Source: Bdellovibrionia bacterium
GTDB lineage: Bacteria > Bdellovibrionota > Bdellovibrionia > Bdellovibrionales > UBA1609
DNA: 47,830 nt
NCBI GenBank assembly: GCA_030432925.1
Contig: JAUILT010000011.1
Location: 1 to 47,830 of the forward strand
Direction: 5' to 3'
This document shows, in pieces, positions 1 through 8,609 of the stretch; position 1 is the first letter of the stretch; every line of letters starts with the position of its first letter. Under the pieces are notes generated by a model. The model made no database searches and was not told where the DNA came from. It was given only the letters and a program-made list of their open reading frames with translations. A program made the translations under genes and the position numbers.

Positions 1-407
1 ACCAGTTGAATGGTGGAGCAGTTGGGGTTGGCAATAATGCAGGGTTTGCTCTTTTCAGGGATCAGATCTGCATTGATTTCAGGCACCACGAGAGGGGTGT
101 TGTCGTCCATACGGTAGGCGGCGCTATTATCCACAGCGAAGGCTCCGGCCTCTACGGCTTTTGGGGCCCATTCCTTACTAATGGAATCACCGCTAGAAAA
201 AAATACCAAATCTAAGCCGTCAAAACACCCCTTTTTCAAAACTTGAAGTTCGATGTCTTTGTCGCGAAAGGGAATGTGTTGACCCCTACTGTTTTCACTA
301 GCAAATAGGCGAAGCTCGTTGAGGGGAAATTCCCTTTCTTGCAGCAGACTTATAAAGACTTCACCGACCATTCCTGTGGCACCAACGATTCCAACATTAA
401 CGCTCAT
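1..407 (-). CDS. asd: Aspartate-semialdehyde dehydrogenase, N-terminal part (cut by window edge)
   Basis: Reading the minus strand from the ATG at 405-407 gives about 135 residues that run off the left edge. The protein begins MSVNVGIVGATGMVGE, the glycine-rich NADP-binding turn of this family, and near residue 130 has NPNCSTIQ, which carries the catalytic cysteine. The enzyme reduces aspartyl phosphate to the semialdehyde, the branch point to lysine/diaminopimelate, threonine and methionine, in the cytoplasm. It starts two bases after the pssA stop, so it is probably co-transcribed with pssA and the lipid-kinase-like gene upstream. The assignment is firm; only the length is unknown. Confidence 0.95.
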   Translation of the reverse strand, partial: MSVNVGIVGATGMVGEVFISLLQEREFPLNELRLFASENSRGQHIPFRDKDIELQVLKKGCFDGLDLVFFSSGDSISKEWAPKAVEAGAFAVDNSAAYRMDDNTPLVVPEINADLIPEKSKPCIIANPNCSTIQL

Positions 408-409
408 TT

Positions 410-1237
410 TTAGTTCTCCATTTCCACGGTTTCGTGCAGATCGTCCTCTTCAACAAAGTCAAACTCTACCTGCGGAGGGTGTTGGCGTTTGGGGGCTTTA
501 CCAATTTTAAAAACCCCAAACACAGCCCCCAGTACGGCATAGCTTAAAAATAAAACAAAAAGCATCACTTCGGGACGAATAGCAATAAGGGCAAATACAA
601 AAACTCCCACAACCAGATATTTAAAAGGCAGTCTTTGTTTCAGATCCAGGTCTTTGAAGCTTCTGTAGCGAAAGTTAGACACCATGACAAAGCCTAATAA
701 GAAGGTCATGGCTAACAGGCCCCAGGAGCGGGAGCCGTCCAGCTCGAGGTCTTCAAAAGCCAATACAGAGGATGCAACAATCCCAGCGCCCATGGGGGTG
801 GGTAGGCCTTGAAAAAAGCTTTTTTCAACAATGTCCTTTTGCACATTAAAGCGTGCCAGACGGAGGGCACAACAGGCCACATAGAAAAAGGCAGCCAGCC
901 AACCAATCCGGCCAAAAGGCTCTAAAGCCCATAGAAAAAGCAGCAGGCCCGGAGCCATTCCAAAACTCACCAAGTCACAAAGGCTGTCGTACTCGGCTCC
1001 AAACTCACTGGTAGAGTTGGTCCATCGAGCGACACGGCCGTCGAGTAGGTCAAATAGAGCGGCAAAAACAATAGCATAGGAGGCCCATAGAAAATTGCTG
1101 TTGATGGAATAGATAATAGCAAAAAAGCCAAAAAACATATTGGCTGTTGTTAGTAAGTTGGGCAGCACATAAATGTGCATGCCCATTCGACGCCTCAGGC
1201 GTCGTGTTCGTTCTCTGATAGGTGCTTTTTGTTTCAC
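410..1237 (-). CDS. pssA: CDP-diacylglycerol--serine O-phosphatidyltransferase
   Basis: A 275-residue polytopic membrane protein with the CDP-alcohol phosphatidyltransferase signature D-G-x2-A-R-x8-G-x3-D-x3-D, seen at roughly residues 64-89 (LLDGRVARW then EFGAEYDSLCD). It makes phosphatidylserine, the precursor of phosphatidylethanolamine, at the inner membrane. The N-terminus is rich in arginine and precedes the first hydrophobic segment; the C-terminus is an acidic soluble tail. The start is a GTG at 1235-1237 with AAAGGA about 11 bases upstream. It lies between a lipid-kinase-like gene (20 bases upstream) and asd (2 bases downstream), so an operon is likely. No decarboxylase gene is in view. 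Confidence 0.93.
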   Translation of the reverse strand: MKQKAPIRERTRRLRRRMGMHIYVLPNLLTTANMFFGFFAIIYSINSNFLWASYAIVFAALFDLLDGRVARWTNSTSEFGAEYDSLCDLVSFGMAPGLLLFLWALEPFGRIGWLAAFFYVACCALRLARFNVQKDIVEKSFFQGLPTPMGAGIVASSVLAFEDLELDGSRSWGLLAMTFLLGFVMVSNFRYRSFKDLDLKQRLPFKYLVVGVFVFALIAIRPEVMLFVLFLSYAVLGAVFGVFKIGKAPKRQHPPQVEFDFVEEDDLHETVEMEN

Positions 1238-1257
1238 TTGAGTTATATCCTTTTGAG

Positions 1258-2016
1258 TCAGGCGCCGCCAAAAACAATGAAGAGATATCGTAGCAGAAGA
1301 GCGCTCAGAAGGGGAAGTGTCAGATTGTCATCCAACCTCCCAATGGGTAAAAGTTCTGACAGGGCTCCGATAATACCCGCCAATAGGCTGACAATGAGTA
1401 TGCGCTCCGTCATAAGATTATTGAAGTAGAAATAGCAAGCAGAAACGATCATGCAGGCAAAAAATGCAGCCAATGTCCCCTGAAGGCTCTTTTGTCCCAC
1501 AATTTTATCTTTGCCATACTTGTGCCCGACAAAGCTGGCTAGGGGATCCGCTATGGCCAGAAACAGTAACGAGAGAGTGACCACGTCTTTTGAAAAAGTA
1601 AACACGAGAATACTTGTGCCGATCATAAGCCAGGAGGTTCCTGCCAGAGTGTTTCTTTCGGACTCTCTCATGATGGGTGAAAGGAGTGTACAAACCACTC
1701 GGTTCAAGGTGGGAAGGGACTGCCTCAAGATGTCCACCACCAAAAAGGCGGCTGTCACAATAATAGCGACTTCAGTACCCCTGATCCGTCCGAGGCGATA
1801 ATATAAAAAAACAATAAAAAGCACGCCAAGACAGTGCCAAGTTTTTCGGGCCAGGTGTAAATCAGACTTAGTTTTGAATGTGGTCTTCAAGACAACATCC
1901 CCTTGTCCAGAGGGCATGCCGATATTTGTCTTTGAGTGCATTCCGTCCATACAAAAAATAGCAAGTGATATCAGGCCTTTACGGGTTTGGTGAAAAATAA
2001 AGAAACAAGGTGACAT
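1258..2016 (-). CDS. CTP-dependent lipid/polyprenol kinase-like integral membrane protein
   Basis: Up to 252 residues with about six hydrophobic segments. Near residues 155-180 it reads AIADPLASFVGHKYGKDKIV followed by GQKSLQGTLAAF; this pattern (D-P near a glycine-lysine loop, then K-S-x-x-G-T) is typical of the SEC59/DGK1/phytol kinase group, which phosphorylates lipid alcohols with CTP and is related to CDP-diacylglycerol synthases. A role in phospholipid or isoprenoid recycling fits its place directly upstream of pssA. The true start is unsure: the first 45 residues look atypical, and an internal methionine near 1918 could be used instead. Substrate cannot be told from the sequence. Confidence 0.7.
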   Translation of the reverse strand: MSPCFFIFHQTRKGLISLAIFCMDGMHSKTNIGMPSGQGDVVLKTTFKTKSDLHLARKTWHCLGVLFIVFLYYRLGRIRGTEVAIIVTAAFLVVDILRQSLPTLNRVVCTLLSPIMRESERNTLAGTSWLMIGTSILVFTFSKDVVTLSLLFLAIADPLASFVGHKYGKDKIVGQKSLQGTLAAFFACMIVSACYFYFNNLMTERILIVSLLAGIIGALSELLPIGRLDDNLTLPLLSALLLRYLFIVFGGA

Positions 2017-2105
2017 GGCTCTGTGGGGAAGTCAATGCAACAATGACGAGGCCCCTTATTTCAATGGGTTACAGTCCCTTTTCTGGTTTTTAAATTGCAG
2101 TAGAA

Positions 2106-2936
2106 ATGGGCATGAGCATGAAAATTCATGGGATGGTAATTATTTTAGTTTTCAGCCTGGCAGGAGGGGCTTTTGGGCAGTCAGCATCTGATGTCCACCC
2201 GGGTTATATTTCTAATGTTGAGGAAGAGAGGTATTCTCGAGATGTAGAAATCAACCTGGTGTCTTTACCGCCGGAGCCTGAGTCACCAACTCCGTGGGAG
2301 ATCTTTGATGATGAACTCACCCGGGAGTTCAAATTCCGTTATGAGGAGCGGTTTGGTCGCAGTGATGCAGAAAGAAACCTCATCAGTCCCGGTCGTTTTG
2401 ACCAGTATGAGTATCAAACGGGAGTCAGCGTCTCTGTGGAAGAGGATCAGCGTAGAAAGCGGGTGTTTGGGGAGTTTATGATGAAGCGTTTGACAGAACA
2501 CCACTTGGATCAATATGCCAAGTCAAAGCCGGCCTTTCAGAAAGTTTATGAATTGAAAGAAAAAATCAGTAATGCGACAGTGGAGGTTCAAAAAGGCTAC
2601 AAGGTACGATTGCGCTACTCATTCAGTGGTAACTACTTGCTGTTTCGTGTAGAAAATCCCTACGACATTAGAACTGCGGTGACAATGGAAATGGACCCTT
2701 CTCGTTTTGGTCCCAGCGAGGTCCAAGAAACCATTGTCTCCTTGGGGTATCCTGTCACATCAACTATTGATTTACAGTCGGACCTTCGGGTGAACTCTGG
2801 AGACTATGCCATTGTGGCGACTAAATTCATTCACTCGACCCTTTCCACTTCATTGACGGCGGCCTCATACAGCGCCCAGGTGGATCGAGCGGAGCCGGAG
2901 GATTTGATTCTCCTAGGTCTTACTTGGAATCAGTAG
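2106..2936 (+). CDS. Exported protein of unknown function
   Basis: 276 residues, no family recognised. A signal peptide is clear (MKIHGMVIILVFSLAGGAFG, then QSASD), which favours the third in-frame ATG at 2118 as the actual start; ATGs at 2106 and 2112 are also in frame and no strong ribosome site decides. The mature part is acidic, hydrophilic and without membrane segments. Its C-terminal half has many short beta-like stretches, for example repeated polar/hydrophobic alternation around residues 180-270, so a beta-sandwich is possible. It probably acts in the periplasm or outside. It converges on the minus gene at 2941 with only 4 bases between stops. Confidence 0.75.
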   Translation: MGMSMKIHGMVIILVFSLAGGAFGQSASDVHPGYISNVEEERYSRDVEINLVSLPPEPESPTPWEIFDDELTREFKFRYEERFGRSDAERNLISPGRFDQYEYQTGVSVSVEEDQRRKRVFGEFMMKRLTEHHLDQYAKSKPAFQKVYELKEKISNATVEVQKGYKVRLRYSFSGNYLLFRVENPYDIRTAVTMEMDPSRFGPSEVQETIVSLGYPVTSTIDLQSDLRVNSGDYAIVATKFIHSTLSTSLTAASYSAQVDRAEPEDLILLGLTWNQ

Positions 2937-2940
2937 GTTT

Positions 2941-3531
2941 TCAATCGCCTTGGGGGCTTTGGGAGAAGTCTTCATTAAGAACCCACTTAGTCACTTTTTC
3001 TATAATTACTTCTTTAAGTAGCTCTGTAGTTTCTGAACCAGGAGATAGGTTAGAGATGACAATACGGTTCATACCCTCTCGAAGATAGATATAATCTGTC
3101 GTAAACTTTCTTTCTGGTCGATGAAAGACAGTAGCGTCGAAGCCATTGGATGTATTGGAAATAAAAATTGAGTTTTGTTGAGTTGTTTTGGGCTCCTTGG
3201 CGTCTTGCTCCCTGCAAATACGACCAACAATGCGAAGCTGGTTGGTATGACTTTTTATTTTTAGTGGGCCATCTTTATCGACACAACTCAGATCTATTGT
3301 GGACATCATGGCTTTGGTGAGTAGGTGTCCCTCTTTGAGGTCTGAAATTCGAACCAGTGAGGCTGGGCCTCTTGTGCTGGGTTGATTGTAGTCAGACAAT
3401 AGGTCTTCAAACTGCTCTGTCGTTAACGACCAGTAAACAACAACTCCCATGATGAGAACCATGCTCGTGACTACTTTGAAAAGCACCCAGGCCTCTTCAC
3501 TATCAGTCAAAAAAACCTTTCTAAGCACCAT
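2941..3531 (-). CDS. Membrane-anchored periplasmic protein of unknown function
   Basis: 196 residues. A single hydrophobic segment at about residues 18-37 (LFKVVTSMVLIMGVVVYWSL) follows a short cytoplasmic start, so most of the chain should face the periplasm. Two cysteines (about residues 82 and 108) could form a disulfide. Towards the end the pattern YIYLREGMNRIVISNLSPG resembles the closing strands of small Ig-like domains (L-x-x-G-x-N-x-I), a weak and purely visual likeness. No enzyme motif is seen. It stands alone on this strand, with about 200 bases of non-coding DNA upstream. Confidence 0.65.
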   Translation of the reverse strand: MVLRKVFLTDSEEAWVLFKVVTSMVLIMGVVVYWSLTTEQFEDLLSDYNQPSTRGPASLVRISDLKEGHLLTKAMMSTIDLSCVDKDGPLKIKSHTNQLRIVGRICREQDAKEPKTTQQNSIFISNTSNGFDATVFHRPERKFTTDYIYLREGMNRIVISNLSPGSETTELLKEVIIEKVTKWVLNEDFSQSPQGD

Positions 3532-3733
3532 CAGGTGCTGTTCTCACTGGATAGGGCGGCAAACCCCAAAGTTTTTTAAATCATCGTCAGGTGCGAACTC
3601 TAGTTGACTCGTCGGGAGTCTCTGAGGAGGACTTAAGGTGTATCAAATTGAGTTGCGAATCAATGGTCTAACAGGTTGTTAATACATGACTTCTGTGGCT
3701 GGTCCTAGGTTCTGGCAGGGGCCTAGTAGATTT

Positions 3734-4363
3734 TTATTCTTTGGTCTCGTTGATAGGGGGTTGGGAGGGGTATTTTTTGAGAATCTTCTCTGCAGTTAAA
3801 GACGGCGAGGAGGTGTTGAACATACTTTTTAGTTTACGATCGTTCATAACTTCTGGAGGAACTTTTAGTTGAGCATCGCGGATTTTTTTAATGATACTCC
3901 TCATCTCTTTATTTGTAGAGATGAGAGGTTGAACTTGTGACATGACATTTTCTAAAACAAACACTGAAGTGGCTCTGTAGGTGGCTGGCAGCTTTGAGGA
4001 TTGAATAGCCGTGATGGCATCGGTGACGACCAATGAGAGTGAAGTTTCAAAAGCATTATAATTGACAAGTTCCTTTCTAATGGGAGGGAGTAGTTTGGTC
4101 AGCATGTTATCTTTGTCAGGGCGAGAAAGAATATAAGTTAAGGCTTCAGAGAGTTGATCGATAGCCATTTGGTCGCCGGTTTCATCATCCCCTTGTTCTT
4201 GGTGTTTGATGGCAAGCTGGCGGGACTTGGTGATATGTGTATTCACCTTTTCAAGCATCTCGTCATAGTTTTTGATCTGAAGTTCATTGTACTTAAACTT
4301 CTGGATAGACTTAGCGGGTGCGGAAAAAAGTAACATAACGATAATGAGCAAGCTGGCTTTCAT
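3734..4363 (-). CDS. Exported helical protein of unknown function
   Basis: 209 residues with a signal peptide (MKASLLIIVMLLFSAPAKS). The mature chain is polar, without cysteine, and predicted by eye to be mostly helical, with many K/E/Q-rich stretches. No known domain is recognised. The start is supported by AGAGG seven bases or so upstream of the ATG. It is a single-gene unit with 200-270 bases of non-coding DNA on both sides. Likely periplasmic; function unknown. Confidence 0.7.
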   Translation of the reverse strand: MKASLLIIVMLLFSAPAKSIQKFKYNELQIKNYDEMLEKVNTHITKSRQLAIKHQEQGDDETGDQMAIDQLSEALTYILSRPDKDNMLTKLLPPIRKELVNYNAFETSLSLVVTDAITAIQSSKLPATYRATSVFVLENVMSQVQPLISTNKEMRSIIKKIRDAQLKVPPEVMNDRKLKSMFNTSSPSLTAEKILKKYPSQPPINETKE

Positions 4364-4538
4364 TGAAGACCTCTGTCGATGAAAGAATTTTAATTTTTTT
4401 GCTGTCTCATTATAGCTCGATCAGGGGCTCATGACACTCCTAATCAGTTCTGACTGGCCCAGAGTCTCATTTTGAGACATTTGTCCATAGGATACCATTT
4501 TTAGTTAAGTCTGCTATCCATTTGTGACAAACTGTACA

Positions 4539-4583
4539 CCCAAAGAGATGAGGCGAAAGACTGGTCAGCTTTACCTCTTTGGG
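4539..4583 (+). other. Inverted repeat upstream of the DsbA-like gene
   Basis: CCCAAAGAG at 4539-4547 is exactly mirrored by CTCTTTGGG at 4575-4583, and inside it AAAG (4556-4559) faces CTTT (4569-4572). It could fold as a nested hairpin in the leader of the gene that starts at 4633. The rest of 4364-4632 holds no convincing gene. Whether it is a leader structure, an operator or chance is not decided. Confidence 0.3.
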
Positions 4584-4632
4584 GTATGTCTTCTATTTTA
4601 TTTGAATAAACTTATCACAAGGAGCGAATACC

Positions 4633-5409
4633 TTGAGAAATCTTTTAATGAAATCAGCACTAATTGGTTTAATGGCCACCCTATGGGGATGCGCTCCTTC
4701 AGCCTCTCAACTGGAGAAAGTGGTTTCTGAGAACCCAGAGATCTTATTTAATGCCATTGAAAAGCACCCTGAGAAATTTATCGAAGTTGTTAACAAGGCT
4801 GCTAGGAATGCTCAGATGCAGGCTCGAAAAAAAGAGGCTGATGACGAGAAAAACAGAATGGAAGAAGAGTTTAAGAACCCCAAAAAACCAGAGATTGCCG
4901 ATAGTCGAGCCATTTTTGGTCCTAAGGATGCTCCGATCACAATCGTTGAGTATTCTGACTTTGAATGTCCTTACTGCGCTAAGGGGTACAGTACGATGAA
5001 GGATGTGATGAAAGAGTACGGAGATAAAGTGCGAATCATCTATAAGCACTTGCCTTTGGACTTTCATCCGCTGGCGATGCCAGCATCTCAATACTTTGAA
5101 GCCATTGCGTTACAATCTCACTCAAAGGCTGAGAAGTTCCATGATATGATTTTTGAAAATCAGAACAAACTGAAAAAAGAAAAAGAAGGCTTCTTAAAGT
5201 CAGCAGCTAAAAAAGTCGGTGCTAACATGAGCCAGCTGATGAAGGACATTAAATCTGACAAAGTAAAGGAAGTTATTGATGCCGACATGGCTGAGGCTAA
5301 AGAGTTTGGTTTTAGTGGAACTCCCGGCTTTTTAGTGAATGGCGTTTCACTGAAGGGGGCCTATCCACTGCCTGAGTTCAAGAAAATCATCGACCGCCAT
5401 TTGGAGTAG
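4633..5409 (+). CDS. DsbA-family thiol oxidoreductase, predicted lipoprotein
   Basis: 258 residues. The N-terminus is a signal sequence ending in LWGC, a lipobox-like site with the cysteine at residue 20, then a helical linker to about residue 90 and a thioredoxin-fold DsbA domain. The active site is CPYC (residues 112-115) in DFECPYCAKG, and the cis-proline loop is SGTPGFLVNG near residue 230. It should catalyse or proofread disulfide bonds in the periplasm while tethered to a membrane. The start is a TTG at 4633 with AAGGAG eight bases upstream; an ATG at 4651 is the alternative. Similar to the DsbA/ScsC/BdbD-like 'thioredoxin domain' lipoproteins. It ends just before a strong terminator. 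Confidence 0.88.
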   Translation: MRNLLMKSALIGLMATLWGCAPSASQLEKVVSENPEILFNAIEKHPEKFIEVVNKAARNAQMQARKKEADDEKNRMEEEFKNPKKPEIADSRAIFGPKDAPITIVEYSDFECPYCAKGYSTMKDVMKEYGDKVRIIYKHLPLDFHPLAMPASQYFEAIALQSHSKAEKFHDMIFENQNKLKKEKEGFLKSAAKKVGANMSQLMKDIKSDKVKEVIDADMAEAKEFGFSGTPGFLVNGVSLKGAYPLPEFKKIIDRHLE

Positions 5410-5437
5410 GAGCAGCGTTAGCTGCGGAAAAGAGTTC

Positions 5438-5470
5438 AAAAAAAACCAGCTCATCCGAGCTGGTTTTTTT
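5438..5470. terminator. Bidirectional intrinsic terminator
   Basis: Perfect stem CCAGCTC (5446-5452) with GAGCTGG (5457-5463), loop ATCC, flanked by an A run on the left and a T run on the right, so that it works in both directions. It sits between the convergent DsbA-like gene and sfsA. Confidence 0.92.
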
Positions 5471-5474
5471 ATCC

Positions 5475-6221
5475 CTACAACTTCACGGGGATGCGTTCTC
5501 CCAGAGTCACGCCCCCTTTTTTCATATCACAAAGAAACGCCGAGACTTTAAGGCCGTAGTTTTTTACTGCGCCCCTGAGCTTTTCGGCATAGACAGGGTC
5601 AATGTCCTCGGCGGGAGTGAAAAACCTGCTATTCTCTCTTTGCACAGTAAATACAAACTCTGCTGAGTGGCCTTTTTCGAGTAATTTGACCATTTCATCG
5701 ATATGCTTTTGCCCACGAGTGGTCACAGCATCGGGAAATTTGGCGACGCCATTCTCTCCAAGAGTAACATTTTTGATTTCAATAAAATGAAAGGTGTTGT
5801 TGTCCAGGTTCTTGAAACCAATTTTTTGATCTGCAGCGAGATCCTTTGTGGATTTCCACAAAACCATGTCAATGCGGCTTTTGGCACTGATTTTGACTTC
5901 CATCTGGCCGCCGTCAAATTTTTTCCATTCCTTGACCTGTTGGTTTTGCCAAGCCTCAAAAACGAGCTTATTAGAGAGGGCTGTATTCACGCCCACCCAT
6001 CCGTCAGAGGTTTTCAGCATCTGTAGGGTGAACTTGAGTTTGCGCTTGGGGTCGTCGTTGATGGTGAAGCGACATGGTATTTCTGGCTCTAGACAGCCTT
6101 TCATGCTCCCAGTATTGGGTACATGGGCTGTGATCTCTCTGCCATCAAAGCGAATATCTGCAAAGAAGCGCTTGTATCGCTTAAGAAAGACTCCCTGTTC
6201 AACCGGCTGGTCAAATTTCAT
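5475..6221 (-). CDS. sfsA: SfsA family protein (sugar fermentation stimulation protein)
   Basis: 248 residues from the ATG at 6219-6221. Family signatures are plain: FLKRYKRFFADI near the start, HVPNTGSMKGCLEP, and later FIEIKNVTLGENG, FPDAVTTRGQKHIDEM and FVFTVQRENSRFFTPAEDIDP, which contain the conserved acidic and lysine residues of a nuclease-like fold. In E. coli SfsA is linked to maltose metabolism and to nucleic acid binding; its biochemical role is not settled. The upstream in-frame ATG (6284) was not chosen because the internal one has AGAGGGGG just before it. Divergent from lipA, about 100 bases away. Confidence 0.92.
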   Translation of the reverse strand: MKFDQPVEQGVFLKRYKRFFADIRFDGREITAHVPNTGSMKGCLEPEIPCRFTINDDPKRKLKFTLQMLKTSDGWVGVNTALSNKLVFEAWQNQQVKEWKKFDGGQMEVKISAKSRIDMVLWKSTKDLAADQKIGFKNLDNNTFHFIEIKNVTLGENGVAKFPDAVTTRGQKHIDEMVKLLEKGHSAEFVFTVQRENSRFFTPAEDIDPVYAEKLRGAVKNYGLKVSAFLCDMKKGGVTLGERIPVKL

Positions 6222-6324
6222 CAAAACCCCCCTCTTGGATGTTGGCTTCATTTGCTTCTGAGCTGGATTTCTCGTATGGTCCATCCTTATAGAGGCTTTT
6301 TTTTAACGGAATCAAGGAGTTTTT

Positions 6325-7281
6325 ATGGCCGGCGCTGAGCAGCCACAAGCCACTTTGAAAACAAAACCTGTGCGCAAGCGTCAGCCCAAGCCGTCGTGGA
6401 TTAAAATCCGCCCACCTGCGGGAGAGAAATACCTTGAGCTGAAAGCCATGATGAAAGAGCTGAATTTGGCCACGGTTTGTCAAGAGGCTCAGTGCCCCAA
6501 TATTGCTGAATGTTGGTCTGGCGGAACCGCCACCATTATGTTGATGGGTGAGATCTGTACTCGTGGATGTCGCTTTTGTGATGTGAAAACCGGAAACCCC
6601 AAAGGCGTGCTCGACAGTAAAGAGCCGGAAAACGTGGCCACGGCCGTTTCCAAAATGAACCTAGATTATCTGGTTTTGACCAGTGTGGACCGGGATGATG
6701 TGGAAGATCAGGGGTCTGCCCACTTTGCTAAAACGATTCAACTGCTAAAGCTGTATGACCCTCATTTGATTGTGGAGGTTCTCACGCCGGACTTTTCCGG
6801 CAACGAGGAATTCATTGCCAAGGTGGTGGATGCCAAACCCGATGTGTTTGCCCACAATGTGGAAACAGTGGAAAGCCTGACCCAACGGGTACGTGATCCT
6901 CGGGCCGGGTACCGTCAGAGCCTGGATGTTCTAGAATACGTAAAAAAGCGGGATAATAGCTGTTACACCAAATCCTCTATCATGCTGGGGTTGGGTGAGA
7001 CGGATGACGAAGTGAGGGGCACCCTTCAGGACCTGATTGATGTGGGTTGTGACGTGGTGACCTTTGGTCAATATCTGCAGCCTCAACGTCGGCATCTGCC
7101 GGTGGAGAGTTTTATCACTCCTGAAAAATTTCGTGAGTGGCAGAGTGAGGCCGAGGCCATGGGCTTTTTGTATGTGGCCAGTGGCCCTTTGGTGAGAAGC
7201 TCCTACCGTGCCGGTGAGTTTTTCATGAAGGGTGTGATTGAGAAAAAAAGAAAACAGGAACAACAGGAATCAACGATTTAA
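6325..7281 (+). CDS. lipA: Lipoyl synthase
   Basis: 318 residues. It shows both iron-sulfur cluster motifs of LipA: C-x4-C-x5-C in VCQEAQCPNIAECW (auxiliary cluster) and the radical SAM motif C-x3-C-x2-C in ICTRGCRFCDVKTGNP. The C-terminus has the conserved RSSYRAGE. It inserts two sulfur atoms into protein-bound octanoyl groups, completing the lipoyl cofactor that LipB begins. AAGGAG lies five bases before the ATG. It heads a run of four genes, E2, E3 and lipB, that together build and use lipoate; the spacing (16 bases to E2) suggests one transcript. Confidence 0.97.
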   Translation: MAGAEQPQATLKTKPVRKRQPKPSWIKIRPPAGEKYLELKAMMKELNLATVCQEAQCPNIAECWSGGTATIMLMGEICTRGCRFCDVKTGNPKGVLDSKEPENVATAVSKMNLDYLVLTSVDRDDVEDQGSAHFAKTIQLLKLYDPHLIVEVLTPDFSGNEEFIAKVVDAKPDVFAHNVETVESLTQRVRDPRAGYRQSLDVLEYVKKRDNSCYTKSSIMLGLGETDDEVRGTLQDLIDVGCDVVTFGQYLQPQRRHLPVESFITPEKFREWQSEAEAMGFLYVASGPLVRSSYRAGEFFMKGVIEKKRKQEQQESTI

Positions 7282-7297
7282 CAAGGTGGTTTTGAGA

Positions 7298-8596
7298 ATG
7301 TCTTTAAAAGATGTGAATTTGCCTGATATTGGCGAGGGAGTGACAGAAGGGGAACTGGTTCAGTGGCTGGTGAAAATCGGCGATACAGTTGAAGCGGATC
7401 AACCCGTGGCCGAAGTGATGACTGACAAAGCCACAGTTGAAGTGCCCACACCCTTTGCCGGAACCGTCAAGGAATTCAAAGCCAGCGAAGGGGATGTGAT
7501 TCCCATTGAAACCGCGATGCTGGTTCTGGACACCCGTGGAGCAGGTGCCTCCGCCACACCGGCAGCGGCTCCCAAGGCCGAAGCGCCGACACCGGCCCCC
7601 GCCGCTTCCGCACCCCAAGCGGCAGCCGCTCCTCAACAGGCGGCCACTGCTTCTGCAAGTGCCGATTACTATCCGCCCGTTGCTGACAGCAAGGTTCTGG
7701 CAACTCCGGGAACACGCCGTCTGGCCCGTGAAATGAAAGTGGACATCAATGAATTGAGTGGAACCGGCCTGGCCGGAAGAGTGACCCGTGAGGATGTCAT
7801 GGGTGCCTTCAGTGGTGGAACAGGTGCCGTGAGCGCCGGAACACCCACCATGTCCCTGCCTCCGCGCATGGCTTATCAGGGTCCTGCGGGAGCTGCAGAA
7901 GAGCGCGTCTCCATGCGCGGGATCCGCAAGAAAATTGCCGAAAACATGCAGATGGCCAAAAGAATTGTTCCTCACTTCACACTGATGGAGGAGGCCAATG
8001 TCACCCAGCTTTACAAAATGCGTGGTGAGGCCAAGGCCTACGGTGAGAAACACGGTGTGAAGGTGACTTACCTGCCGTTTGTGATCAAGGCGATGATTGC
8101 CACTCTTCGTGAGTACCCCATGTTCAATGCCAGCATTGATGATGAGGCTCAGGAAGTGGTCTACAAAAAATACTTCAACATTGGATTTGCTGCCGACACA
8201 CCTCAGGGACTGTTGGTGCCTGTGATCAAAAACGCCGATCAAAAAACCATTCTGGAGCTGAGCGCAGAAATCACTGACCTGGCCACCAGAGCCCGCGAAG
8301 GCAAACTGAAGCTGGACGAAATGAAAGGTGCCACGATCACTGTTACCAATATCGGAAGTGTTGGTGGAACCTATGCCACACCCATCATCAATCACCCTGA
8401 AGTGGCCATTCTTGGAATGTACAAAATTGAAGACAAGCCCGTAATGATGAACGGCAAGTTCCGCGCCCAGAAGGTGATGAACTACACCATCACAGCGGAT
8501 CACCGTCTGATCGATGGTGCTGTGGCGGCCAATTTCATGAGAGCTTTTGTCAATAGAATCCAGTCTCCCAGCAATCTGATGCTGGACATGATGTAA
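7298..8596 (+). CDS. Dihydrolipoamide acyltransferase, E2 of a 2-oxoacid dehydrogenase complex
   Basis: 432 residues. Domains in order: one lipoyl domain (1-78) with the modified lysine K44 in MTDKATVEVP; an Ala/Pro-rich flexible linker (about 84-128); the peripheral subunit-binding domain (about 133-170, ATPGTRRLAREM to GRVTREDV); and the catalytic domain with the active-site HRLIDG near residue 400. The E2 moves the acyl group from the lipoyl arm to CoA. Whether the complex handles pyruvate or branched-chain 2-oxoacids cannot be told; DIGEGVTEGELVQWLV resembles branched-chain and general alpha-keto acid E2s. Start at 7298 is favoured by AAGGTGG nine bases upstream. E1 genes are not in the window. 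Confidence 0.93.
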   Translation: MSLKDVNLPDIGEGVTEGELVQWLVKIGDTVEADQPVAEVMTDKATVEVPTPFAGTVKEFKASEGDVIPIETAMLVLDTRGAGASATPAAAPKAEAPTPAPAASAPQAAAAPQQAATASASADYYPPVADSKVLATPGTRRLAREMKVDINELSGTGLAGRVTREDVMGAFSGGTGAVSAGTPTMSLPPRMAYQGPAGAAEERVSMRGIRKKIAENMQMAKRIVPHFTLMEEANVTQLYKMRGEAKAYGEKHGVKVTYLPFVIKAMIATLREYPMFNASIDDEAQEVVYKKYFNIGFAADTPQGLLVPVIKNADQKTILELSAEITDLATRAREGKLKLDEMKGATITVTNIGSVGGTYATPIINHPEVAILGMYKIEDKPVMMNGKFRAQKVMNYTITADHRLIDGAVAANFMRAFVNRIQSPSNLMLDMM

Positions 8597-8609
8597 GAGG
8601 AGTCAGCCA

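Noticed and set aside
4524-4730. 68-codon frame before the DsbA-like gene
   Set aside because: It overlaps the signal peptide of the DsbA-like protein in another frame and contains the inverted repeat; the TTG start with AAGGAG at 4633 is better supported.
7304-8503. 399-codon open frame on the minus strand opposite the E2 gene
   Set aside because: It is antisense to a well-supported gene, its product is rich in His, Cys, Gly and Arg as expected from a mirrored Ala/Pro/Glu-rich sequence, and it has no ribosome site or known domain.
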